Source of the DNA: SAR202 cluster bacterium
Lineage (GTDB): Bacteria; Chloroflexota; Dehalococcoidia; Lucifugimonadales; VGZR01
DNA length: 40,507 bases
Direction: 5' to 3'
Assembly: GCA_016872515.1 (NCBI GenBank)
Contig: VGZR01000018.1
Span: 1 to 40,507 of the forward strand
Numbering within the stretch: the first letter of the stretch is position 1; each line of letters starts with the position of its first letter. Below the pieces are notes generated by a model, which saw nothing but the letters and a program-made list of their open reading frames with translations, searched no databases and was not told the DNA's origin. Both the position numbers and the translations under genes were made by a program. Of the stretch, positions 9,492 through 16,930 are shown piece by piece.

Positions 9492-9520
9492 AAGATACTA
9501 TGGGGTGCGAGGAGTGTCAA
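9492..9520 (-). promoter_or_regulatory. Promoter of the SAM-riboswitch operon
   Basis: The minus strand reads TTGACA (9515-9520), a 17-nt spacer, then TATCTT (9492-9497). The expected start is near 9485, about 18 nt before the aptamer P1. The -35 box lies inside the 3' end of the phosphofructokinase coding region and the -10 box overlaps its stop codon region, so the two transcription units abut. Confidence 0.75.
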
Positions 9521-10700
9521 GGCGACCGAAAAGGGGTAGGGGGCCGACGAGGGGGCGGGCGTAGCGCGCGAACGCGGGTCGCACGAAGTACCGCCCGTGG
9601 TCGAGGTAGTCGCCGGGCATCCGCTTGACCTGCCCGGCGACCTGTTCCAACGGTGCGATCCCGACGACGCAGTGGTAGGGCCGCTCCGATTCCCGCACCA
9701 GTGAGACCATGACGCCTGCGTGCCCTTCGAGGGCGTAGCGCACGGCGGCGCGGCCCGCCACCTCCGCCTCCTCCGCGTCGGTCGGCGAGACGCATGCAGC
9801 CAGGGAGCGCTGGATGGTGCCGGGGCGCTCGCAGCGAACGCGAACCTTCAGGAGGTGCTCCAGTAGCCGCGCCAGATAGCCGCCTGCGCCCTCGAAGTAC
9901 GGGTGGTCGAACTCGTCCACCCGGTAGGGACGTGCTTGGCCGCCCAGCACGCCTTTGAGACCGCGCGCGTTCTCAGCCACCACGGCGACGGCGAAGCCGT
10001 ACCTACGATAGGCATCTTCCATCAGCCTCACGAACCTGTCCTCGTCAACCGGCACCTCAGGAAGGCCGAGGACATGCGGCGCGTCCCGCTCGGCGCGCTT
10101 GCCGAGCGCCGAGGCTGCCGCCAGCCATCCGGCGTCGCGGCCCATGACCTCGATGACCGCGATTGGCGAGGCCTGCCCCATCGCCTCGGCGTCGCGGCCC
10201 GCGCCCATCGTGGCCAGTGCGACGAAACGCGCGGCGCTGCCGTAGCCTGGGCAGTGGTCGGTGCCTGCGAGGTCGTTGTCTATCGTCTTGGGGATGTGGA
10301 TGACGGAGAGACCGAAGCCCACCGATCCGGCCTCGCGGGCGATCGCCAGACCGGTCTCGACGGAGTCGTTGCCGCCAATCACAAAAAGATAGCCGGTGCC
10401 AAGCTCAGTCAGCCTTTCGAGGATGACCGGAACATCTGCGGGCTTGAGCTTGCGACGGGTCGAGCCGAGTGCCGCGCCGGGTGTGCGGGCCACGCGGGCT
10501 AAGGCGGCGGCGCCCTGCTTCCGCAGGTCGATCGCCTGCCCGTCCAGTAGCCCATCTAGGCCATGGACGGCGCCGTGGAGCTTCCCGAAACCGCGCCGCG
10601 CCGATGCCTCGCTGATGATGCCGACGAGACTGCGGTTGATGACCGGCGTGGGGCCGCCGGACTGCACCACCAGGACGTTCGTGTTGCGCTTCGCGCTCAT
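9498..10700 (-). CDS. 6-phosphofructokinase, probably pyrophosphate-dependent
   Basis: The 400-aa product is a group A phosphofructokinase. Its phosphoryl-donor loop reads IGGNDS and its substrate loop PKTIDND. ATP-dependent enzymes usually have GGDGS and PGTIDND, while PPi-dependent enzymes carry an acidic or Asn residue in place of the second Gly and Lys before TIDND, so the sequence favours PPi as donor. MGRDAGWLAAASAL is the fructose-6-phosphate segment. I chose ATG at 10698-10700; GTG two codons upstream is possible. The gene ends at the promoter of the riboswitch operon. A PPi-type enzyme would let glycolytic flux run reversibly and use pyrophosphate made by the many CoA ligases nearby (the last point is inference). 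Confidence 0.88.
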   Translation of the reverse strand: MSAKRNTNVLVVQSGGPTPVINRSLVGIISEASARRGFGKLHGAVHGLDGLLDGQAIDLRKQGAAALARVARTPGAALGSTRRKLKPADVPVILERLTELGTGYLFVIGGNDSVETGLAIAREAGSVGFGLSVIHIPKTIDNDLAGTDHCPGYGSAARFVALATMGAGRDAEAMGQASPIAVIEVMGRDAGWLAAASALGKRAERDAPHVLGLPEVPVDEDRFVRLMEDAYRRYGFAVAVVAENARGLKGVLGGQARPYRVDEFDHPYFEGAGGYLARLLEHLLKVRVRCERPGTIQRSLAACVSPTDAEEAEVAGRAAVRYALEGHAGVMVSLVRESERPYHCVVGIAPLEQVAGQVKRMPGDYLDHGRYFVRPAFARYARPLVGPLPLFGRLDTPRTP

Positions 10701-10775
10701 AGCCACCGAGTCGCTAGTCTAACATACGGCACCGATGCGTCCGCGAGGTGGACACCCCCCAGGGCCGATGGGATA

Positions 10776-12281
10776 ATGGCTTTCGAGATGCTTACGACCA
10801 TCCTTGAAAGCGGCTGGCCCAAGGCCACCGCGGTTGTCGTTCCCGGTGGCCCAACCCTCACCTACGCGGCCCTGCGCGACGAGGTCGAGCGCGTGGCCGC
10901 CTTGCTGGCGGGCGCGGGGCTGCGTCGTGGCGGACCGGTCTCCATCATCCTTGGGAATTCGCTGGAGTACCTCGTGACGTTCCTGGCGGCCACGCGGGCC
11001 GGGGCGGTCGCTGCCCCACTCAATCCGGCGTACACCGCTGCGGAGTTCCGCTTCTATATGGAGGACGCAGGCACGCGGCTGGCGCTGCTGCCACCTGGCC
11101 CGCACGAGGCCCGCAAGGCTGCAGTGACGTTGTCCATCCCCGTCATCGAGGCGACATCTGATCCCGCAGGGCGCGTCCACCTGTCACGCGGCGACGCCGA
11201 ACTGACCGCGCGGCGTGACCGCGAGCCGTCCGGCAAGGATGACGTCGCCCTTTTCCTCCACACCTCTGGCACGACCAGCCGGCCTAAGGGCGTGCCCCTG
11301 ACCCATGGCAACCTTCTGGCCTCGCTCAAGAACATCCGCGAGACATACAAACTCACACCGCAGGACGTGGCGATGGTGGTCATGCCGCTGTTCCATGTCC
11401 ATGGGCTGTTAGGCGTCGCTTTTGCCACCTTCAGTTCCGGCGGCTCCATCGTTGTGCCGCCCAAGTTCAGCGCCGGGGCATTCTGGGAAGTCCAGCACAG
11501 CAGCGGAGCGACCTGGTACTCGGCGGTGCCTACTATCCACAAGATACTTCTGGACCGCGCAGACCAGGACAGCGCTCCACACAAGAGCTTCCGCTTCATC
11601 CGTTCGTGTTCGTCGCCGCTCTCGGCATCGCTTCTTGGCCGCGTCGAGGAGCGGTTCGGCGCGCCTGTGTTGGAAGCGTATGGCATGACCGAGGCCTCGC
11701 ACCAGATGTCGTCCAATCCACTACCTCCTGGGCGGAGGCTTGCCGGCACGGTGGGGCAAGGCACCGGCGTCCGCATCGCCATCATGGACGAGAACGGTTT
11801 CAAGCTGCCCAGCGGTGAGCGGGGCGAGGTTGTCATCCAAGGGCCGAACGTTACGCGTGGCTACCGCAACAATCCGGGGGCAAACACCAAGTCGTTCACC
11901 GACGGCTGGTTCCGGACCGGAGACCAAGGTTTCCTGTCTCCTGACGGGTACTTGACGTTGACGGGCCGCCTCAAGGAACTCATCAACCGCGGCGGCGAGA
12001 AGATTTCGCCCATCGAGGTGGAAGAGGCGCTCCTTGCTCACCCTGCCGTGTCGGAGGTCGTCTGCTTCGCCTTGCCGGACGCCAAGTACGGCGAGGCGGT
12101 GCAGGCGGCTGTTGTGCTGAGGACAGACTGCGGCGAAGCGGCGTTGAGAGTTTTCTGCCAGGAGCGACTGGCGGCTTTCAAGGTGCCGGACCGGATCTTT
12201 GTTGCCGAGGAGTTGCCGCGTACCGCCACCGGAAAAGTGCAGCGCCGCCACGTGGCCGCCAAGTTCGCGGGTCAAGCGTAG
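10776..12281 (+). CDS. Acyl-CoA synthetase, oxalyl-CoA-synthetase-like
   Basis: The 501-aa adenylate-forming enzyme couples a carboxylate to CoA with ATP. Motifs are HTSGTTSRPKGVPLTHGN (P-loop), EAYGMTEASHQMSSNPLP, GWFRTGDQGF, LINRGGEKISPIEVEEALL, and TATGKVQRR with the catalytic Lys. The combination of HTSGTTSRPKGVPLT, FIRSCS, EAYGMTEASHQMSSNPLP and GPNVTRGY closely recalls the plant/yeast AAE3/Pcs60 group of oxalate-CoA ligases, so oxalate is the best substrate guess. I chose the ATG at 10776; the frame is open upstream, but that stretch is antisense to the phosphofructokinase gene. It is divergent from that gene, and the ribosome binding site is weak (GGGATA). Confidence 0.88.
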   Translation: MAFEMLTTILESGWPKATAVVVPGGPTLTYAALRDEVERVAALLAGAGLRRGGPVSIILGNSLEYLVTFLAATRAGAVAAPLNPAYTAAEFRFYMEDAGTRLALLPPGPHEARKAAVTLSIPVIEATSDPAGRVHLSRGDAELTARRDREPSGKDDVALFLHTSGTTSRPKGVPLTHGNLLASLKNIRETYKLTPQDVAMVVMPLFHVHGLLGVAFATFSSGGSIVVPPKFSAGAFWEVQHSSGATWYSAVPTIHKILLDRADQDSAPHKSFRFIRSCSSPLSASLLGRVEERFGAPVLEAYGMTEASHQMSSNPLPPGRRLAGTVGQGTGVRIAIMDENGFKLPSGERGEVVIQGPNVTRGYRNNPGANTKSFTDGWFRTGDQGFLSPDGYLTLTGRLKELINRGGEKISPIEVEEALLAHPAVSEVVCFALPDAKYGEAVQAAVVLRTDCGEAALRVFCQERLAAFKVPDRIFVAEELPRTATGKVQRRHVAAKFAGQA

Positions 12282-12303
12282 TCGCGAGCATAGAGAGCGC
12301 CGT

Positions 12304-12333
12304 GTGGCAGACCGGTTTTGGACGTGATACGAT
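12304..12333 (+). promoter_or_regulatory. Possible promoter of the aminotransferase gene
   Basis: GTGGCA (12304-12309) and TACGAT (12328-12333) each match 4 of 6 consensus bases and are 18 nt apart, 41 nt before the ATG. It is the best candidate in the 92-bp gap, but not strong. Confidence 0.4.
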
Positions 12334-12373
12334 GCGGCCCGCAGGTTCATAAGCGAGTCGGAGAGGAGGACCT

Positions 12374-13765
12374 ATGGTTTCCAAGAGCAAGGCCACCAAG
12401 CGGATGGACGGCGAGAAGATCGAAGAGTTAAAAACGCAGGGCGAGGCCCATTTCTGGCCGCACGCCCGCGCGACCGGCGACCTCTCCGACGACACCGGCG
12501 TCAAGCTGGTGGAGAAGGCCGAAGGCGTCTGGGTTCACGCCGCCGACGGCAAAAAGTATTTCGATGTCATCTCCGGCATGTGGCTGAAGAACATCGGGCA
12601 CGGCCGCAAGGAGATCGCCGACGCCGTCTATAAGCAGATGCAGGACGTGAGCTATACGCCCGGGGGTACTGTGGCTCCCGCCACGATCAAGCTCGCGGCG
12701 AAGGTCGCCAGCATCTCGCCTGACAAAGACTCGCGCGTCTATTTCGTCAGCGGCGGCTCGGAAGCCGTCGAGACGGCCATCAAGATGGCCAAGAAGTACC
12801 AATCCAACGTCGGCCAGCCGAACCGTTACAAGGTCATCAGCCGTCGCCAGTCCTACCACGGCGCCACCCACGCAGCGATGGCTCTGGGCGGCCACCTGGT
12901 CAACCGGCTGGTGGACTATGGCCCCACGATGCCGGGCAACGTCCACATCGCCAACACGGGCTCCTACCGTTGCGCATACTGCGCCGAGAAGGGACAGTGC
13001 AACCTCCAGTGCGCCAAGGAACTAGAGCGCACCATCGTCCATGAAAACCCGTCAACCGTCGCGGCCTTCATCGGTGAGCCCATCTCCATCGCCGCCGGCA
13101 TCCATATCCCGCACCCCGACTACTGGCCATCCATCCGGGAGATCTGCGACAAGTACGGGGTCGTGATGATTGCCGACGAGGTCATCACCGGCTTCGGGCG
13201 TACCGGCAAGATGTTCGCCACAGAGCAGTGGAAGGTCAAGCCGGACATCTTCACGGTGGCCAAGGCCCTCACGAGCGGCTACCTGCCCATCGGCGCCGCC
13301 ATCGCCAGCAAGAAGATTTCCGATGCTATGCTGGGCGAGGGCGACCAAACATTCCGCCACCTCATCACCTTCGGCGGCAACCCGGTGTCCTGTGCCGCCG
13401 GTCTCGCTAACCTGGAGATCATGGAGAAGGAGAAGGTCGTTCAGAACTCGGCCAAGATGGGTGAGTACCTGTTCGAGCAACTCCAGACCCTTTACGAGCA
13501 CCCCACGGTGGGCGATATCCGCGGCGGCATGGGCCTGATCGCGGCGGTCGAACTGGTCAAGGACCGCAAGACGAAGGAGTCCTTCCCCGCCAGCGCCAAG
13601 GTGGACGCGAAACTAGGCGATGCCATGATGCGCAGCGGTATGCTTGGCCGAGGTTTCAACTCGATCCTATTCTTCTCGCCGCCACTGACGACCACGAAGA
13701 GCGAGGCGGACTGGCTGGTCAAGCAGGCGGACAAAGTGCTTACTGAGGTCGAGAATCAGCTCTAG
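12374..13765 (+). CDS. Class III PLP-dependent aminotransferase
   Basis: The 463-aa product is a fold-type I, class III (omega) aminotransferase. It has SGGSEAVETAIKMA (PLP phosphate loop), the YHG segment after the cofactor loop, MIADEVITGFGRTG with Asp268 for the pyridine nitrogen, and VAKALTSGYLPIG with the Schiff-base Lys297. Start is ATG 12374 behind a strong GAGGAGG box. Between residues 200 and 213 is a cysteine cluster, C-x2-C-x5-C-x3-C, which most class III transaminases lack and which could bind zinc or a cluster. Family members use taurine, putrescine, beta-alanine, 4-aminobutyrate and similar amines; I cannot choose among them. The gene stands alone and ends at a strong hairpin. 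Confidence 0.9.
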   Translation: MVSKSKATKRMDGEKIEELKTQGEAHFWPHARATGDLSDDTGVKLVEKAEGVWVHAADGKKYFDVISGMWLKNIGHGRKEIADAVYKQMQDVSYTPGGTVAPATIKLAAKVASISPDKDSRVYFVSGGSEAVETAIKMAKKYQSNVGQPNRYKVISRRQSYHGATHAAMALGGHLVNRLVDYGPTMPGNVHIANTGSYRCAYCAEKGQCNLQCAKELERTIVHENPSTVAAFIGEPISIAAGIHIPHPDYWPSIREICDKYGVVMIADEVITGFGRTGKMFATEQWKVKPDIFTVAKALTSGYLPIGAAIASKKISDAMLGEGDQTFRHLITFGGNPVSCAAGLANLEIMEKEKVVQNSAKMGEYLFEQLQTLYEHPTVGDIRGGMGLIAAVELVKDRKTKESFPASAKVDAKLGDAMMRSGMLGRGFNSILFFSPPLTTTKSEADWLVKQADKVLTEVENQL

Positions 13766-13792
13766 AAGCATCCAAAGATCCGGACAGAACGG

Positions 13793-13826
13793 CAGGGGCC
13801 CCGATATTCGAATATCGGGGCCCCTG
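13793..13826. terminator. 34-nt perfect palindrome with T-rich flank
   Basis: The 34 nt from 13793 (CAGGGGCCCCGATATTCG) are a perfect palindrome, followed on the plus strand by TGTTTTCT. It sits between the convergent aminotransferase and HtrA genes, 28 nt after the former. It fits an intrinsic terminator for the plus-strand gene. It may also stop minus-strand transcription, but no T run lies on that side. Confidence 0.8.
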
Positions 13827-13862
13827 TGTTTTCTACAGGACGCCTCTGGCGGGCGAACGGGC

Positions 13863-15104
13863 TTAGCTTCCTGCCCAGGCCTCCAGGGTCACCTGCACTT
13901 CGTGAGTCGTCCTGCCTCCACGCAGGATGGTGAGTATAACCTGGTCGCCAGGCCGTAGCGTGTTGAAGTACTCCACGATCTCCGACAACGTGGCGATGGG
14001 TCTGCCGTCCACGGCCACGATGACGTCGCCGCGGCCACTGGGCACGCGGAACGGGTCGTCTCGCAGTTGCACCTTCTCCGCCGGGGAGTTGGGCCAGACC
14101 TGCCGAATATAGACTCCCCGCTCTATGTCGAGCCCCAGGAGGCGCCCGAGGTCTTTGTCCAGCGTCGTGCCGCTGATGCCGAGCCAAGGGCGTTTGATGA
14201 CCTGGGCTATCTTCAAGTCAGGGAGCAAGCCAGCCACCGTATTAGAAGGCACCGCGAAGCCGACGCCCAGTTCTCCAGTTATGGTGATTTGGATGGCTGT
14301 GGTGACGCCGATGACCTCGCCGTCCCCGTTCAGCAGGGGGCCGCCGGAGTTCCCCGGCAGCAGCTTGGCATTGGTCCAAATCATTTTGGGCACCGGGCGG
14401 TTCGTTAGGGCAGGGCCTTCGCCCACTCCGGAGACCACGCCAACGCTTAGGAAGTTCTGGAGCCGGAACGGGCTGCCGATGGCGACGGCGAGTTGGCCCG
14501 TCTTGAGGCTGTCCGAGTCCGCCAGACGGAGGGGCTTGATGTCTTTGACCTCGTTCGAGTCCACCTGGAGGAGGGCCAAGTCGTCGGCTGGGCTCTTGCC
14601 AAGCCGGGTGGCCGCCAGTGTCCGCCCATCGGCCAACTTCACCCTTATCTCCCCGTCGTTGTCCACCACGTGACTGTTGGTGACGATGTGTCCCTCGGTG
14701 TCCACGAAAAACCCGGAACCAGAGTCGGTGGTCGAGAATCCGGCTTCGAAAGAGCTGTTGTCTATGTCGATTTCGACGATGGAGGCGCTGGCCTTGTCGT
14801 AGAGGGAGGTGACGAGCTTCTCATCGAACACGGCTTGGTCGCGCTCCAAGAGGCGACTGGACGGTGCGAAGACGATGAGGCCGATGGCGAAACCCGCCAG
14901 CACCCCAATGGTCAGGATGGCGGCCACGAAGATCCAGCGAGGGGCGTGGCGTGGAGGCCGAGGAGCAGGACGAAGTCCGCCCGGAGGCGGCACGGCCCCA
15001 TACTGCCGAGGTTGCTGGTCTGGCGAAGGACCTTCCCGGGACCCCGCGGGGTACCCCCAGGGCCTGCCTGCTTCAGGACTGTCTTGTTTTTTCTCTTCTT
15101 CCAT
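13863..15104 (-). CDS. HtrA/DegP-like serine protease with PDZ domain
   Basis: The roughly 413-aa product is a membrane-anchored S1C protease for extracytoplasmic protein quality control. Order: a Pro/Gln-rich cytoplasmic tail (1-56), one transmembrane helix (57-79), the trypsin-like domain with His145 (TNSHVV), Asp175 (ADDLALL) and Ser253 (PGNSGGPL), and a C-terminal PDZ domain (RPWLGISG onward). The triad is complete, so it should be active outside the membrane. I chose the ATG at 15104 (MEEEKKQDS) with GGTGG upstream; ATG at 15119 is possible. More upstream codons stay open but are Arg/Pro-rich without similarity. It is divergent from the HU gene. Confidence 0.93.
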   Translation of the reverse strand: MEEEKKQDSPEAGRPWGYPAGSREGPSPDQQPRQYGAVPPPGGLRPAPRPPRHAPRWIFVAAILTIGVLAGFAIGLIVFAPSSRLLERDQAVFDEKLVTSLYDKASASIVEIDIDNSSFEAGFSTTDSGSGFFVDTEGHIVTNSHVVDNDGEIRVKLADGRTLAATRLGKSPADDLALLQVDSNEVKDIKPLRLADSDSLKTGQLAVAIGSPFRLQNFLSVGVVSGVGEGPALTNRPVPKMIWTNAKLLPGNSGGPLLNGDGEVIGVTTAIQITITGELGVGFAVPSNTVAGLLPDLKIAQVIKRPWLGISGTTLDKDLGRLLGLDIERGVYIRQVWPNSPAEKVQLRDDPFRVPSGRGDVIVAVDGRPIATLSEIVEYFNTLRPGDQVILTILRGGRTTHEVQVTLEAWAGS

Positions 15105-15226
15105 GGGCGACGCCACCATAATGATAACGAATCGCAGGGGTGAAACGGTTCCTTTTCTCGGATGGCTCGGCTCGGGTAACCGTTTGGCAATGGTGGGTCG
15201 AGGAGAGTGTCCTGGCCTTCGGGGCC

Positions 15227-15255
15227 TTGACAATCGGGGGGACAGGCAATACTAT
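15227..15255 (+). promoter_or_regulatory. Promoter of the HU gene
   Basis: TTGACA (15227-15232), a 17-nt spacer, and TACTAT (15250-15255) make a good sigma70-like promoter. Transcription would start near 15262, leaving a leader of about 66 nt before the HU start codon. Confidence 0.7.
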
Positions 15256-15327
15256 CGGGTCGGTTTAGGCTGGTGTACAACTAGAGGTCGAGGACCTAAG
15301 TTCTTGTTTTAGGAGGGGCAACTGTAC

Positions 15328-15618
15328 ATGGCGACTCTTAGGAAAAGTGACCTTACTTCTCGTGTGGCGGCGAAGTTGGGGGGGTCGAAGTCCGAAGGGG
15401 AGGCTGCGCTCAACGCGGTCCTGGACAGCATCCAGGCCTCCCTGCGCGGTGGCAACAGGGTGGTCCTCACGGGGTTCGGCACCTTTGAGGTGCGCAAGGT
15501 AAAGTCCCGGCGCGTCCGGCCCATCCGCGGCGGCAAGGCCGGTTCTCTTATCACCGTGCCCGCGCACAAGCGCGTTGGTTTTACAGCTGGCGCGGAGCTC
15601 AACAAGGCCGCCAAGTAA
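15328..15618 (+). CDS. HU-family DNA-binding protein
   Basis: The 96-aa protein is a nucleoid-associated HU/IHF-type dimer subunit. It has the helical N-terminal half (MATLRKSDLTSRVAAKLGG), the GFGTFEVRK turn, and a basic beta-arm (KSRRVRPIRGGKAGSL) that inserts into the DNA minor groove; the C-terminal VPAHKRVGFTAGAELN is typical. The start is ATG 15328 with an AGGAGG box 12 nt upstream. It has its own promoter and is followed by a very stable hairpin, so it is probably monocistronic. Confidence 0.96.
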   Translation: MATLRKSDLTSRVAAKLGGSKSEGEAALNAVLDSIQASLRGGNRVVLTGFGTFEVRKVKSRRVRPIRGGKAGSLITVPAHKRVGFTAGAELNKAAK

Positions 15619-15638
15619 TCTAACTCCAGAATCGAGAC

Positions 15639-15687
15639 CTGAACGACACGGGCGGGCCATTGAAAATGGCCCGCCCGTGTCGTTCAG
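15639..15687. terminator. 23-bp perfect hairpin after the HU gene
   Basis: CTGAACGACACGGGCGGG and the following CCATT (15639-15661) pair perfectly with 15665-15687 around the loop GAA. The structure lies in the 84-bp gap between HU and the flavoprotein gene. It is stable enough to stop or protect a transcript, but no U tract follows, so it may act as an mRNA-stabilising end or be a mobile repeat instead. Confidence 0.6.
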
Positions 15688-15702
15688 CGGTAGGAGGGCA
15701 GG

Positions 15703-16851
15703 ATGACAGGCCAGCGCATCGCAGTGCTAGGGGGCGGGTTCGGCGGCGTAGCCGCGGCCCGTGTACTGCGAAAACTTCTCGACACAAGCCACTCAGTGAT
15801 GTTGATAGACCGGCGGCGCAGAACGTACCTCTGCGGCTCGCTGCCCTGGCTCATCGTGGGCGACCGCGAGGCGGATAAGGTCTCGCGTTCGCTCGGAGCG
15901 CTCGCTCAGCGCGGCGTGCAGTATGTCCAGGCCGAAGTCGAAGGCATCCGCTTGGCCGAGGGACGCATCCACACAAGCGCAGGTATCCAGACCTTCGACT
16001 ACTTGGTGGTTGCGACCGGCGCCGAGTACGACTGGGCAGCAGTGCCCGGCTCCGCCGAGGCGCACTCCTTCTATAACATCGAGACGGCGCGGCGTCTGCG
16101 TGATGCCCTGCGACGCTTCCGCAGCGGGCGTATCGTCATCGCTGTCGCGGGCCTGCCGTACAAGTGCCCGCCCGCTCCCTTCGAGGCTGCCTTCCTCATG
16201 GATGAGGCATTCTCCTCTCGCGGAACACGGCGGGATATCGCGATAGATGTTTTCACCCCGGAACCGGCGCCGCTGGGCGTGGCTGGCCCCGAGGCGACCA
16301 ACTCCATCAGGACGACCCTGGCACAGCGTGGCATTGGCCTCCATCCAGCCGAAACCATCAGCCAGGCGGATGTTTCCTCTAGAAAGGCCAAGTTTCAGTC
16401 AGGCAGGGTAGAGGGGTTCGACCTGCTGGTCACAGTCCCGGTTCATCGCAGCGCGGCGCAGGTCCGCGAGGCCAACCTGACGAACCAGTCCGGCTGGGTA
16501 CCCGTCAACGGCGTAACGCTAGCGACGCAGCACCCGAATGTGTACGCCGTCGGTGATGCCACCATCGTTCAGATGGCCAATGGACGGCCCCTTCCCAAGG
16601 CGGGCGTGTTTGCCTCCACGGGTGGAGAAGTCGCCGCCCGCAACATCGCCGCCGCCATCGGCGTGGGCGATGGTGCCGCGTTTGCGGGCGAGGGCTACTG
16701 CTTCGTTGACCAGGGGCATGGCAAAGCGTCCATGATTACTGGCAGGTTTCTTCAGGCCGGGCAGCCAGACGTTACGCTCGCGCCGCCTTCGTTGCGCTGG
16801 CACCGCAAGAAGCTCCAGTTCGAGGCCGATTGGCGCCGCTGGAGGATCTAA
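15703..16851 (+). CDS. FAD-dependent oxidoreductase, SQR/flavocytochrome c-like
   Basis: The 382-aa product is a two-dinucleotide-binding-domain flavoprotein. It starts with the FAD loop VLGGGFGGVAAARVL, has LVVATGAEYD, the second-domain segment AVAGLPYKCPPAP, and NVYAVGDATIVQ with VFASTGGEVAARNIAA near the C-terminus. The KCPPAP motif with Cys155, plus Cys333 downstream, is characteristic of sulfide:quinone oxidoreductase and the FccB flavin subunit, where two cysteines make the redox disulfide. A sulfide- or polysulfide-oxidising role is therefore likely but not proven; the C-terminus is charged (WRRWRI) and has no clear membrane helix. ATG 15703 follows a GGAGGG box. Confidence 0.85.
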   Translation: MTGQRIAVLGGGFGGVAAARVLRKLLDTSHSVMLIDRRRRTYLCGSLPWLIVGDREADKVSRSLGALAQRGVQYVQAEVEGIRLAEGRIHTSAGIQTFDYLVVATGAEYDWAAVPGSAEAHSFYNIETARRLRDALRRFRSGRIVIAVAGLPYKCPPAPFEAAFLMDEAFSSRGTRRDIAIDVFTPEPAPLGVAGPEATNSIRTTLAQRGIGLHPAETISQADVSSRKAKFQSGRVEGFDLLVTVPVHRSAAQVREANLTNQSGWVPVNGVTLATQHPNVYAVGDATIVQMANGRPLPKAGVFASTGGEVAARNIAAAIGVGDGAAFAGEGYCFVDQGHGKASMITGRFLQAGQPDVTLAPPSLRWHRKKLQFEADWRRWRI

Positions 16852-16930
16852 GGGCGGCCCCGGAGACTTCCGACACCTCATCTCGGATTTGTGCATACTT
16901 GTTCTTCAAGAGATTAAGGAGAGCTTGTGC

